This document shows positions 54,919 to 64,000 of a DNA stretch of 64,000 bases, in pieces. Position 1 is the stretch's first letter, and every line of letters begins with the position of its first letter. Location: the NCBI RefSeq assembly GCF_003144115.1, contig NW_020312021.1:324980-388979 (forward strand), given 5' to 3'. A program made the translations under genes and the position numbers. The notes under the pieces were generated by a model. It was not told the DNA's origin. It searched no databases and saw only the letters and a program-made list of their open reading frames with translations. This stretch comes from Tilletiopsis washingtonensis. Lineage: Eukaryota > Basidiomycota > Exobasidiomycetes > Entylomatales.

Positions 54919-55347
54919 AGCCGTGGTGGTCGGACGTGCAATGCAGCTCTGTGCCATCAAGCCTCGCTGCGAGTCTGACAGCGCCGCTGCTCGAGGCATG
55001 CCGCGCGGCGACTCAACTGGTGACTGCCAGGTAGACTGGCACGTCGCTTGGCCATGCAGCCGGCTCCCCCACGCTCGCTCTTCTGCGGCACCCCACAGCG
55101 GCGTGGGTGGCGTCTTCGCGCGTGCAGCACGCAAGCCGAATGGTTTGCAAGATATGTTTTGTCTCCGCCTGTCGCCAGTGCGACGGGCGGTGTTCTCATC
55201 GCGCTCCAGTGTGGAGCCCGACAAGGAAAGGGTTGCTACAGATGGGACACGTGTAGCGGCGCGTGTGGCGTGAGGCATGTGCAAGATGGTGGGGGTGAAG
55301 ATGACGAACGAGACAGGCGGGGACGACAGGCAGAAGAGAAGATAGAA
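54919..55347. other. Intergenic between convergent cyclophilin and RPL26
   Basis: These 429 bp between two stop codons show no gene, repeat or hairpin that I can support. Confidence 0.5.
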
Positions 55348-56787
55348 TTAGGCCTTGGCCTCCTTCATCTCGACGTCGCCCTTCGGCACCTTGCGGGCGA
55401 GGATCTTCTTGCGGCTGAGAGGCGAAAGAACGTCAACGCTGCCCCATGATGCGCACCCTCCGCGCTTCCACTCACTCGGCATCAAGCTTGACCTTGGTGA
55501 TGACGCAGTTGCTCGGGTGCACGGGCAGCATGACGGTGGCGCCGTTGCTCTTCTCGCGCGAGACACGCTCGACGTGGATGACCCACTTCTTGCGGTACAC
55601 CTGCGACACGCGGCCCTCGCGGCCCTTGCTGCTGCCACGCACAATCAGCACCTCGTCGTCGCGGCGGATCGGCAGGGCGCGGACCTAAGAGGAGAGGGTC
55701 AGCACGGCTGCGATGCGCGATTGATGGCAAGAGAGAGCACGCGTCCACAGGGACACGCAGCACTGGCCCTGGCGCGGCGAGCACAGCGGCATGCAGCGAG
55801 CCTACGAGCATGCGTCCAGCACGCGCGCCGGAAAGACGAGCACTCTACGCTTCTGCGGGTCCGCCGACCCGCCATCGCGTCGTCCAGCGCTGCTCGCCAC
55901 ATGTCCCGCGCGTAGAAGCACGCCTCGTGCCGCCGCGCTCAGCCCTATCCCTGCGCATGTGCAAGCCCAACGTCTGCTGCCCTAGCCCTAGGCGCGACGC
56001 CCGCGTATCTACTGGCGATGGCTCGCGGCCGATGCTGCCGCGTCGTGCCGAGGTGCGCCCGGCCCTGTCGCACGCTCTGCGATGCAGCGACGTGCCACCC
56101 ATGCGACCTCGAGCGACGCAACAACCGCCCTTCGGATCGACATGAAGGGCTGGCAGAGCCAGCGAGGCGGCCCGGGCAGCGACGCAGGCGTACAGCACCT
56201 GGCCCCGAGCCAGAGGGGCTTGAACCAAGGCTTCTGGCGAGGCCGCGACCTGCGCTCTGCGCTGCTCTGCGTCTTCCCTGCCGCGTGACCGCCTCTTCCG
56301 CGCTGCCTGCCCTCGCTGCCCTGCGCCGCCTCTCGCCTGCTGCGCTGCCCTTGCCCGACACTGCACTCAGCTGTCTCTGTGGTCGTTCTCTCCTCAATCT
56401 CGCTCCTACATGCGCCCTGCTGCTCTGAATCCCATCGCAACGCCGTGCCGTCCCATCGCCGCCGCTGCGCATACTCACGCCGTGCTCGGCGCGCAGCTCC
56501 TTGGTGAGGCTGGCGCTCATGATCTTGCGCTTCAGGTGCGAGGGCGCGGTGAAGTGCGCCTTGCGCGACACGCGGCGGCTGAACGAACATGGGGTCAGTA
56601 TGGTGCTACGGACTGGCAGCATCGCCACCGCCGTCATGCGAAAGCAGAGGTACAGCCAGAGGTGCGACAGCATCTTTGCCGCCAGACGAGAGCACGGCTC
56701 AGGCGGGCAGCCGCCGGCCTCGCACCTCTGCGCTGCGCATGCGGCGTGCTGGCATGCCTGCGGGCACACTCACGAAGAGGAGACCAT
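55348..56787 (-). CDS. RPL26: 60S ribosomal protein L26 (uL24)
   Basis: Four exons (56787-56774, 56578-56479, 55684-55476, 55414-55348) encode 129 aa. Exon 1 is 14 nt and gives MVSS plus two bases of the fifth codon; the spliced protein reads [20 protein letters not shown] and then [38 protein letters not shown] and the KOW motif region [20 protein letters not shown]. It ends [21 protein letters not shown]26 binds 25S rRNA domain I near the tunnel exit and contributes to 60S assembly. Introns are 195, 794 and 61 nt; the 794-nt intron 2 is the longest in the window and has no repeat I recognise. Divergent promoter (302 bp) with the small gene at 57090. Confidence 0.93.
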
Positions 56788-57089
56788 CTTGAGACTTGAC
56801 GAGAGGGGGTGGGGTGAGGGTGACGGTAGCGTGAGGGCGGCGGCGGCAGCAGCGCAGGCGGCCACTGCAACTGCCGCGACGGCGCAGGAAGCGCCCAGTC
56901 GCACGCGCAGCTTCTGCGGGCCGCAGTGGCGCGGGCAGAAAGTCGCGCTGCGGCAGTCGCACGCGCTGGCTTTTCTCGTGCGACAAGTCCGTGGGAAAAC
57001 AGTGCTGTTCCCACGCACTGCTCCGCCTCCACATCCCTTGATGCTCGCTCAGCACCCTGAGCGGCCTGCCTCCCGACCACCTCATCACC

Positions 57090-57688
57090 ATGTCGCTGCC
57101 CACACAGCTCGCTCCGCTCCTCACGCGCCTCGCGCCCGGCAGCGGCGCCCTGCCGCCGCTGCAGGTCACGCACAGCACGCCCGCCGTGCTGCCGCCCGCC
57201 ACGCTGGCCGCCGCCTTCCCGCACGCGTCGCCGCGCCTCAGTGCCGTGCTGGCGCTGTGCAACGACGAGGAGCGCGCCCACTCCATCGCGCAGGACAACG
57301 AGGGCGAGGCGACGTGCGACCTCGTGCATGCCATCCGTTAGTGCGGCGTGTGTCTTGCAGCGCTGCCAAGCTCACACTGCGCAGACCACCGCCGCGAGGC
57401 CGACTTCAGCAACTCAAAGGTGCGCCGCGCAGCTGCACCCCTGGCCCTCTCTCGCTGACACACCCGCAGTACTGGTACCGCACGCTCTCGCACCCGCTGC
57501 TGCCGCAGCTCTACGGCGACAAGGCGCCCGTGCAGCAGGCCTGCGCCCTCGTCGACGCCGTGCAGGCCGTGACGCGCGGCGCGGGCACGGCGTGCGGCGC
57601 CGGCCGCCTCGCCGAGCTCAAGGCGCGGCAGGCCGAGGAGCTGCGCGTGCTGCTGCAGTGGACGCTCGAGCAGGAGCAGGCCAAGTGA
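57090..57688 (+). CDS. Small conserved fungal protein, function unknown
   Basis: Three exons (57090-57336, 57385-57419, 57470-57688) encode 166 aa. The middle reads DLVHAIHHRREADFSNSKYW followed by YRTLSHPLLPQLYG, a His/Arg-Glu-x-Asp-x-x-Asn-x-x-Tyr-Trp pattern that I recall from uncharacterised fungal proteins of this size. The C-terminal half is helical. The first 5' splice site is GTTAGT, weaker than the local GTGAGT/GTGCGT, and reading through it would stop at once after AIR, so intron retention would give an 82-aa product. There is no signal peptide or membrane segment. Confidence 0.75.
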
Positions 57689-58042
57689 GGCGCAGCAGAG
57701 GCCGCGTCCGGCGTCTAGCCTAGTCGTGCCATGGCAGCTCTTCGGTGAGCGACTAGCCGCGCAGGCCATCGCCTTGCGTCTCATCGCGCATCTGCGCCAC
57801 TATACCCCTCGTCTTGTCTCTACATACACTCCCGCCAGCCGAGCATGAATAAGTGGTGAGGCATTGAGCGGGAGCGCGAGCCGCAGTCGTGGCGAGCATG
57901 TACAGAATGTGTGCGAGAAGCGAGAGAAGCGATGCAGAGAGAGACGCGGGCCGGCGGACGGTAGCAGAGTCACGAGCGAGCAGGGCGGAGAGACCGAGAG
58001 AGGAAGACGGTGCAGGAGGCAGGAACGGGGCATGTCCACTGT
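57689..58042. other. Intergenic between convergent genes
   Basis: These 354 bp separate the stop of the small conserved gene from that of eIF5. No gene is seen; short purine-rich runs lie at 57900-57990. Confidence 0.5.
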
Positions 58043-59876
58043 TCACAGGTCGTCCAGATCGCTGTCCTCCTCATCGTCGTCGTCGGCCTCGGCGAGCCAC
58101 TCGAGGAAGGGCGCAGCAGCCTTGCGCACGCGCTTAGACGCTGAGGAGAGCGACATGTCAGCGGGCATTGCGCTGCCTTACACGCCAGCAACGACTACTC
58201 ACTCTCCTTGTCGACGTACTTCTTGCTCACTGCGATGCGCATAGTCAGCGGTCGCACCTCTGCGCAGTCAAGACGCGCCACTCACCGTGCGTGCCCCACG
58301 TCTGCACGACCTCCTCGTCGAGCGCGTCGAGCTGGTACAGCGCCATGAGCACCTTGGGCACGCCGTTGGGCACGAGCTCCGGGTACGTGACGCCCGCGAG
58401 GCGCTCGACGCCGCCCAGCAGCGACTTCTGGTGCTTCTCGCTCGACGTCATCTGCGCGGCAGGTGAGCAGCACGTCACGCGAAGGCGGGTCTCATGCACA
58501 CGCACCTTGACGATGACAGCGCCATACTTCTCCACGTCCTTGGCCGCATCCTCGGAGATGAGGCCCTGGATGAGCACCTGCACGGCCTTGTGCTTCTTCT
58601 CAATGCCCAGCTCGACGGCCTTCTTGTACACCTCGGCGCTGGCGAGGTCCGTGCGGCCCTCGGAGCCGCCGGTGCGGTTGGCGAGGAGCCAGGTGCCAAA
58701 CTGGTTGTATGGCGAATTCTCGTCATCCTCGCCCTCGTCGTCGTCGCCGAGCACGAGGTTCGCCTTGAGCGAGCTGGCGAGCGCCGCGGCGGCACGCGCC
58801 TTGACGGCCTCGTCGCTCGTGTCGACGCTCCACTGCACGTCGTCGGCGTCGTCCTCGGCCTCGTTGGCCTTGGGCATGTCCTTGGCGTCGGCGTTGATCT
58901 TGGCGGTGAAGTCATCCTCGTCGCTCTTGGCGTCGTCGTCGTCGCCGCCCTGCGCCTCGACGCTCTGGCCCGCCGCCTTGCCGGCGCCCTTTGCGCCCTT
59001 GGCCTTCTTCGGCGGCGGGTTCTTGGTGATGAAGGTGGTGAGCTTGTGGCGCATGTCGACGTCGCTGCGCTTGCCGCACGCCTTGCAGTCGCGCAGGATC
59101 ATGCCGTCCTTCATGATCTTGAGGTCCGTCTCGGGGTTCTTGCAGCTGCCGCAGAGCACAAACTTGGCGATGAAGTCGTCGAGCAGCTTGCGCAGCGCGT
59201 CAGCCTGGTGTGCGCCGTTGACGATGTAGCGGTCCGCCTTCTCGTCGAACGTCGTCTGCGCGCCGAGCTCGCAGCCGAAGAACTTGGTCGGGTCTGCGCG
59301 AGGGGTCAGCCACAAGCTGCGGCATGCTCTGCACTCCACACGCACACGTCGGCGGGCGGCTGAGCGCACGGGCAATGTCGGACATGTTGGGGATCACCGT
59401 CTTGATGCCGTTGCCGCGGCCCTCGATCTTGGTCTGCAGCAGTGGCATGCTGCGGAGCGTGTCAGCAGTGCGAGCGGACGTATCGGCAGCAGGCAGCGCG
59501 CGCAGCACAGCAGCTCTTGCAGCACAGCGGAGGCATGGCAACGGGCGACGCAGCGGAGACACGCCCACGGCGGCGGGCAAGAGCGGCACCCAGCGCACGT
59601 CTCGCACGCTGCGCACGTCGATGCGGCGGCGAGACTGCAGGGCTGCCAACTCTGCACTGCACAGGCGTCGTGCGTCTGCGCTGCGCTGTCTGCACCTCGC
59701 GCTGCGCCTTGCGGTCTGTGTGCCCCGCAGCGCCGTGGCCGCCACGCTGCGCCGCTGCTGTGCCATCGCCGCCATGCTCCACCACGCTGCGCCGCTGTGC
59801 CGCGCCTGGCCCGTGGCACGCACCGGTAGCGGTAGAACTTGTCATCGACGTCGCGGCGGATGTTGACGACGGCCAT
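58043..59876 (-). CDS. TIF5: Translation initiation factor eIF5 (GTPase activator)
   Basis: Six exons (59876-59824, 59449-59346, 59293-58506, 58451-58286, 58229-58203, 58140-58043) encode 411 aa (yeast Tif5, 405). The N-terminal domain begins [20 protein letters not shown]; Arg16 matches the GAP arginine (Arg15 of yeast). It continues [35 protein letters not shown] and a four-Cys zinc ribbon ([17 protein letters not shown]). An acidic linker leads to the W2/HEAT domain ending [20 protein letters not shown], the aromatic/acidic box that binds eIF2-beta and eIF3c. It triggers GTP hydrolysis by eIF2 on start-codon recognition. The GTGCGT donor at 59345, inside ACGTGTGCG, is needed to make PPTYPTKFF. 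Intron 1 is 374 nt; exon 5 is 27 nt. Confidence 0.95.
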
Positions 59877-60736
59877 GCTGGGCAGAGGCTAGCGGGAGGG
59901 CGGGGCACTTAGGCGGGGCGTGGCGGACGGGTGCGGCGCGCGCGGCAGGACGGACAGGAGGGCGAGGCGGAGGGTGGCACGGTCATATAACGCGGCAGCA
60001 GGATTGAGCGTAAGCGCGGAGGTGAGGCGGCGGAGAGACGTGCGGGAAGCGGCAGAGGCGCGGCCAGGAGGAGTGCGATGGAGGGCAGAAGGCAGGCGGC
60101 GCAGCGCAGCGCAGCAGCGGCCAAGAGTGTCTTGTGCGGCCCGCCGCCCGCGGCGCAGGCCGCCGCATCGGCGGCCGCGACGCTGGGCGGCGGCACGTGA
60201 CGGCCGGTCGCACCCTCGCCTCCGCCCCGCCCGCCCACACTTCTGGCCCTCGCTGCAGGCCCAGCAGCGGTACGGGTAGTTTCGGTAGGGTCCCTAATTC
60301 ATGAAGAGACCGTCCGAGGAGGTTGTGTCATCTGAAGACGCCATATGCGCCTGGCGACGACACGAGGTCTTGGAGCGTCACCCTAGGATCACTTGTCGCC
60401 CCAGCCGCATGCCTGTTGTCTCCTGCCTTCCTGCTACGCTGGAGTGACAAACGACAAACAGACTGCCGCCGCAGTCGCTGGGCAGGCATGTGGTGGCCAC
60501 CCGCCGCCACACTCTGCTTCATGCGCGACGAGGTGGGGCGCAAGCCTGGTTCGCAGGCAACCCTTGAGCGCTCCGGACGCGGCGCTGCGCGGCGGCGTGC
60601 GAGTCTCACGCTGCCGCGCCGAGTGCCCAAATCGCGCCTCGTTGCGCTGCGCATCTCTCTACTCCACTCCACTCCACTCCACTCCACTCCACTCCACCCT
60701 CACCCTCACCAGCACCTCACCCACCCACGCGCCGCC
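59877..60736. other. Divergent promoter, eIF5 and SLT11
   Basis: These 860 bp hold two head-to-head promoters and, next to the SLT11 ATG, a pentanucleotide repeat. No gene is supported. Confidence 0.5.
60661..60695 (+). repeat. (ACTCC)7 microsatellite in SLT11 leader
   Basis: Seven perfect ACTCC units are followed by two ACCCTC-like units, ending 41 bp before the ATG at 60737. The tract extends the pyrimidine-rich leader common to this genome and may lie in the 5' UTR. Confidence 0.95.
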
Positions 60737-62922
60737 ATGTCGTACGGCTTCATGAACAAGCAGGGCGCCGCGTCGACGGGCAGCGAGGCCGCCGAGACGC
60801 CCATCCTCTGCGACACGTGCCTCGGGCCCAACCCGTACGTGCGCATGAGCAAGCAGGCCCACGGCAAGGAGTGCAAGGTGCGTCGCGCGTGCGGCGGCAC
60901 GGCAGGGTGTGAGGGCGGAGGGCGGCAGCGCCGGCGAGGAGGCATGCGGCAACGCAGGCCAGCGCTGGGGCAGCAGCAGGCAGCTGCGGCGAGGAGGTGT
61001 GCGGCAAGGCAGACCAGCGCTCTGCTCGCCGCTCTGCACACGCCACGCGCCGGTGACATGCTGCGCAGCGGTGCCGTCGCCGGTGCAGCTTCAGCACAAG
61101 CTGCGCCTGCTTTGCACGATGCAGGCCTGCGTGGCAGTCGCTGCTGGCCGCTGTCGTGGTGCTGTCGCGCTCCGCCCCAGCATGCAGGCGGCCGTGGCAT
61201 GACGGGCGCCTGCGCGGCTCGACAAGCCATGAGCTTGCAGCGATGAAGCCGGCGCGGCACTGCGCTCGCGGCACTGTCACCAGGCGTCCCACGCTGGCTG
61301 CAACTGCTGTGGGACATGCCATTCCCACTGCTGAGTGCTCCTGTCCATGCTGACACTGCGCACAGATCTGCGACCGCCCCTTTACCGTGTTCCGCTGGTC
61401 GCCCGGCGCGGGCATGCGCTTCAAGAAGACGGAGATCTGCACGACGTGCGCCAAGATCAAGAACGTGTGCCAGACGTGCATCCTCGACCTGCAGTACGGC
61501 CTGCCCGTGCAGGTGCGCGACACGGCCCTCGGCCTGCAGGGCGGCGCGCCGAGCAGCGACATCAACAAGCAGTACTACGTGCAGCGCGTCGAGGAGCAGG
61601 TGAGTGGCGATGCGGCGCACAGCGCGGCCAATGCGGTGTGTAGGCGGTGGTCGGCAGTGGCTCTCGAGGCCGCAGGCGCGAGTGGCAGGCTGGTGGGGTG
61701 TAGAGGTAACAGGCAGCGGGTGTCGATGTAGCACGCGGGAGCGGTGTTGTTCGGGCGCAGAGGCGACAAGCAGCGGCTCGTGGCGCAGCGGACAGTCGCA
61801 AAGGCGGCACCACACAATGCGCGCGCAATAGCAGGGCAAAGGCTCTGCCAGACGCTGTGCCTCGATGGCTTTGGAAGTCTGCTGCTAGCTGTGGACTCGG
61901 CCAGATCGGCGGACGCAGTGCGCTGCGATGCGCATCGCAGACCGGGCAGAGCCGCACGGAGCACTTGACGCTCCGTGCAGCGCGGCGGGTGCGTCGCCAG
62001 CTCTCGTAGAGGGAGACTGTCATTGCGGCCAGCGCAGCTCTGGCTGGTGCGCGTCTGATGTGAGAGAGCTCGCTGCGCCTCGACTGCGCATCGGTGCGCG
62101 TTGGGCTGCAGGCTCTCATGTCGCCACATCTCTGGCCACATGGCTGACATTTGCTTGCCTCTCAGCTCGAAGGGCAACCCGGCCAGTCACTACTGCCGTC
62201 CTCGGGACCCTCGTCGCGCGCCGGGCAAGATCTGCTGAAGCAGCTCTCGCGTGCACGCGGCGGCGCCGGCGGGCAGCCCAACTATAACCGCAACAAGCCT
62301 CACCTCTGCTCCTTCTACGCCAAGGGCACATGCACTCGCGGCGACGAGTGTCCGTTCCGCCACGAGCTGCCCGTCAAGAACGAGCTGTCGCAGCAGAACA
62401 TCAAGGACCGGTGAGTGGCGCACGTGCTTCGACGCACAATGTGGCCTGCGCCGCTGCGCCCTTGCTGATGCCTTGGCGACGTGCGCAGCTTCCACGGCCG
62501 CAACGACCCAGTAGCGCGCAAGATTCTCGGCGGGCACGCAGCAGCAGCAGGGCTGGCACCGCCGGAAGACAAGGACGTGGTGCGTGCAGCGCTTGCCGCT
62601 CCGCCCTCGCGACCCACGTCGTGCTCACTCCCTCTTGCAGACATCACTCTTCCTCAGCGCGCTGCCGCCAACGATCACCGAGGACGCGATCCGCACGTGG
62701 TTCGTCACGCAGGTGCCGACGCTCAAGCCCGAGCACATCAAGAGCATCACGCTCGTGCCGGCATCAAAGTGCGCCTTTGTCAACTTCCGCCGGCGCGAGG
62801 AGGCCGAGGCGGCGGCGCTGCGCTGTGCCGTCAAGGTGCAGATCGAGGGGCAGGACGTGCGCGTGGCGTGGGGCCGGAGTCGGCCGGTGGGCAAGGGCAA
62901 GGCCGCAGCGAAGGCCGAGTAG
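60737..62922 (+). CDS. SLT11: Pre-mRNA splicing factor SLT11/ECM2 (RBM22)
   Basis: Five exons (60737-60877, 61366-61599, 62166-62410, 62489-62579, 62641-62922) encode 330 aa. The N-terminus has paired Cys motifs ([39 protein letters not shown]) forming the RBM22 zinc-binding platform, then a CCCH finger ([19 protein letters not shown]) and a C-terminal RRM ([16 protein letters not shown]... [13 protein letters not shown]). RBM22/Slt11 contacts U6 and the intron near the branch in the activated spliceosome and bridges to the Prp19-associated complex. The domain order and the PEDKDVTSLFLS entry into the RRM fix the splices. Introns 1 and 2 are 488 and 566 nt, unusually long here. Confidence 0.93.
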
Positions 62923-63217
62923 CGGGGGCTGATCAGATTAGGTGCGAACGATGTGTAGACTACAACAGGTTGCGAGACAAGTGACGCAGGAGACGGCAGG
63001 GTGAGAGCACGTGCGGGCAGATGCGAGTTAGAGGATCCGGTCTAGGTGACGCAGAGAGGCGTGTATAGGCTATGCGATGCGCGCAAGACGCGGTGAGAGA
63101 ACGGACCGCAGGCGCGGGTATGGAGTCACTCCACGGCAAGCGGCAAGAAGAGAAGGAGGAGAAAAGAGAGAATGAGGAGCAACGGCAAGCGGCAGACGTC
63201 GGCAGCGGCCCGGCTCT

Positions 63218-64000
63218 TCATTGCTGCGGCCTGCCCTGGCGTCCAGCGTCGTCGCTGCGCTGCTGCGGCTGCTGCTGCTGGCGGTAGCGGGACTGCTGCT
63301 GCTGCTGTTGGTACTGCTGGTACTGCTGCTGCGAAGGCATCCAGCTTTCGTCGAGGAAGCTGCTGTAGCCCGCACCGCTGCTGTCGCTCGACTGTTGCTG
63401 CTGTTGCTGCTGCTGCTGCTGCGGCTGCTGGCGCATGCCGCCCGACTGCGCCCAGCCGGCGCCCTGATCTGGCATGGCCATGCTGCCCGCCAACACGCTC
63501 GGGTAGCCATGTCCCTCCTTGGCACGCGCGGCGCTGGCGTGCATCTCAGCGGATGCCGCATTGGAGTACGCCTGCAGCGGATCCTGCTGCGAGGTTGACG
63601 ACGGCCGCTGCATGCGCGAGCCGGTCGTGTCGGTGGCGGCGTCTGTCTGATAGTAGCCCTGCGCCGCTTGCTGCGCCATGTTCTGGCCGCGATCCAAGAC
63701 GTAGTTGGGAAGCTGCGCCTGCGCTTGCGAGCCGAGCTCGTGGCTTCCGCCGCCGTCGTTCCGCGTCGCGAAGCGCTGCTGCGCAGAGCCGTCGGTGGCC
63801 TGAAGGCCGCGGCGGTCGTGCGGATCGAACATCTGCTGCGGCATGGCGAATGTCTGCGACTGGGCAAAGGACTGCGCCGGCGCGGCGACCATGCCGGCAT
63901 TTTGCTGACCGAACGCCTGCGACGCGGCGTCCTGGAAGTACTGCGCGTTGGATGACCACTGGGAGCCGTCGCTCGACAGCGGCCCGAACGCCGACGCGCT
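63218..64000 (-). CDS. Gln-rich protein, C-terminal part (partial)
   Basis: The minus-strand frame is open from the window end to the stop at 63218-63220, giving the last 260 residues of a longer protein; the start lies beyond the window. The sequence is low in hydrophobic residues and rich in Gln, Ser, Ala and Gly, with QQMFDPHDRRG, two poly-Gln tracts near the C-terminus and SSFLDESWMPSQQQYQQYQ. Such tails are common in fungal transcription factors and RNA-binding proteins, but I recognise no domain. The stop is 295 bp from that of convergent SLT11. Confidence 0.75.
   Translation of the reverse strand, partial: SASAFGPLSSDGSQWSSNAQYFQDAASQAFGQQNAGMVAAPAQSFAQSQTFAMPQQMFDPHDRRGLQATDGSAQQRFATRNDGGGSHELGSQAQAQLPNYVLDRGQNMAQQAAQGYYQTDAATDTTGSRMQRPSSTSQQDPLQAYSNAASAEMHASAARAKEGHGYPSVLAGSMAMPDQGAGWAQSGGMRQQPQQQQQQQQQQSSDSSGAGYSSFLDESWMPSQQQYQQYQQQQQQSRYRQQQQPQQRSDDAGRQGRPQQ
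63264..63432 (-). repeat. CAG/CAA trinucleotide tracts coding for poly-Gln
   Basis: Two interrupted CTG-rich tracts (about 63264-63334 and 63392-63432 on the plus strand) read as CAG and CAA codons on the coding strand. Tyr codons interrupt the distal tract. They are in frame and part of the Gln-rich gene; length variation between strains is likely. Confidence 0.8.

Noticed and set aside
56215-56230. A tRNA T-arm-like GGTTCAAG on the minus strand within RPL26 intron 2
   Set aside because: No acceptor stem, D-arm or anticodon arm could be found around it.
1-64000. Transposons, LTR or other virus-like elements, tRNA or rRNA genes, CRISPR arrays
   Set aside because: I looked for reverse transcriptase, transposase, integrase and capsid motifs, terminal repeats and tRNA cloverleafs, and found none that I could support. 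Base composition is even across the window.

Overview
This 64 kb window is nuclear DNA of a GC-rich, intron-dense fungus, most likely a basidiomycete. The evidence is a battery of fungal orthologues with a Tsp2-type tetraspanin, about 102 short introns in 23 complete genes by hand count, 5' splice sites mainly GTGAGT or GTGCGT, CTGAC branch points just before a CAG acceptor, and pyrimidine-rich leaders. Ustilaginomycotina, perhaps Exobasidiomycetes, is my guess; the rank below Basidiomycota is inference. I see no tRNA, rRNA, transposon, virus-like element or CRISPR array that I can support.

Layout. 1-2.9 kb has no recognisable gene. 3-12.9 kb: a secreted Cys/Gly-rich protein, peroxisomal dienoyl-CoA isomerase, Tsp2 tetraspanin (-), ribosome-assembly factor YTM1 and an ING-PHD histone-mark reader (-). 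13-21 kb: the elongation factor SPT6 and the farnesylated Hsp40 YDJ1. 21.7-29.6 kb: mitochondrial NADH dehydrogenase NDE1 (-), an FMP30/NAPE-PLD-like phospholipase and a secreted GH3 beta-glucosidase (-). 30.7-42.2 kb: ETP1/BRAP2 (-), RNA acetyltransferase KRE33/NAT10, BTN1/CLN3 (-) and glutamyl-tRNA synthetase (-). 43.5-49.3 kb: a Mep2-type ammonium transporter and a large ferric reductase (-). 50-63 kb: PRP19 (-), a conserved unknown, PPIL1 cyclophilin, RPL26 (-), a second small conserved unknown, eIF5 (-) and SLT11/RBM22. 63.2 kb to the end: the 3' part of a Gln-rich protein (-).

The genes are mostly housekeeping: ribosome and translation (YTM1, KRE33, RPL26, eIF5, GUS1), chromatin and transcription (ING, SPT6), splicing (PRP19, PPIL1, SLT11), protein folding and organelles (YDJ1, NDE1, FMP30, BTN1, dienoyl-CoA isomerase), and nutrient acquisition (beta-glucosidase, ammonium transporter, ferric reductase). 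Many sit as head-to-head pairs with 250-500 bp promoters and tail-to-tail pairs with as little as 36 bp between stops.

The unusual parts are non-coding or architectural: a five-unit, 31-bp hairpin-forming minisatellite in an ammonium-transporter intron, start codons isolated on exons of 8-27 nt, a handful of oversized introns (up to 794 nt) in translation, splicing and chaperone genes, an Spt5-like TP-repeat tail on SPT6, and three Prp19-complex-related splicing genes within 13 kb. Exon models were built by hand from splice signals, reading frame and remembered family alignments; every complete model sums to a whole number of codons.
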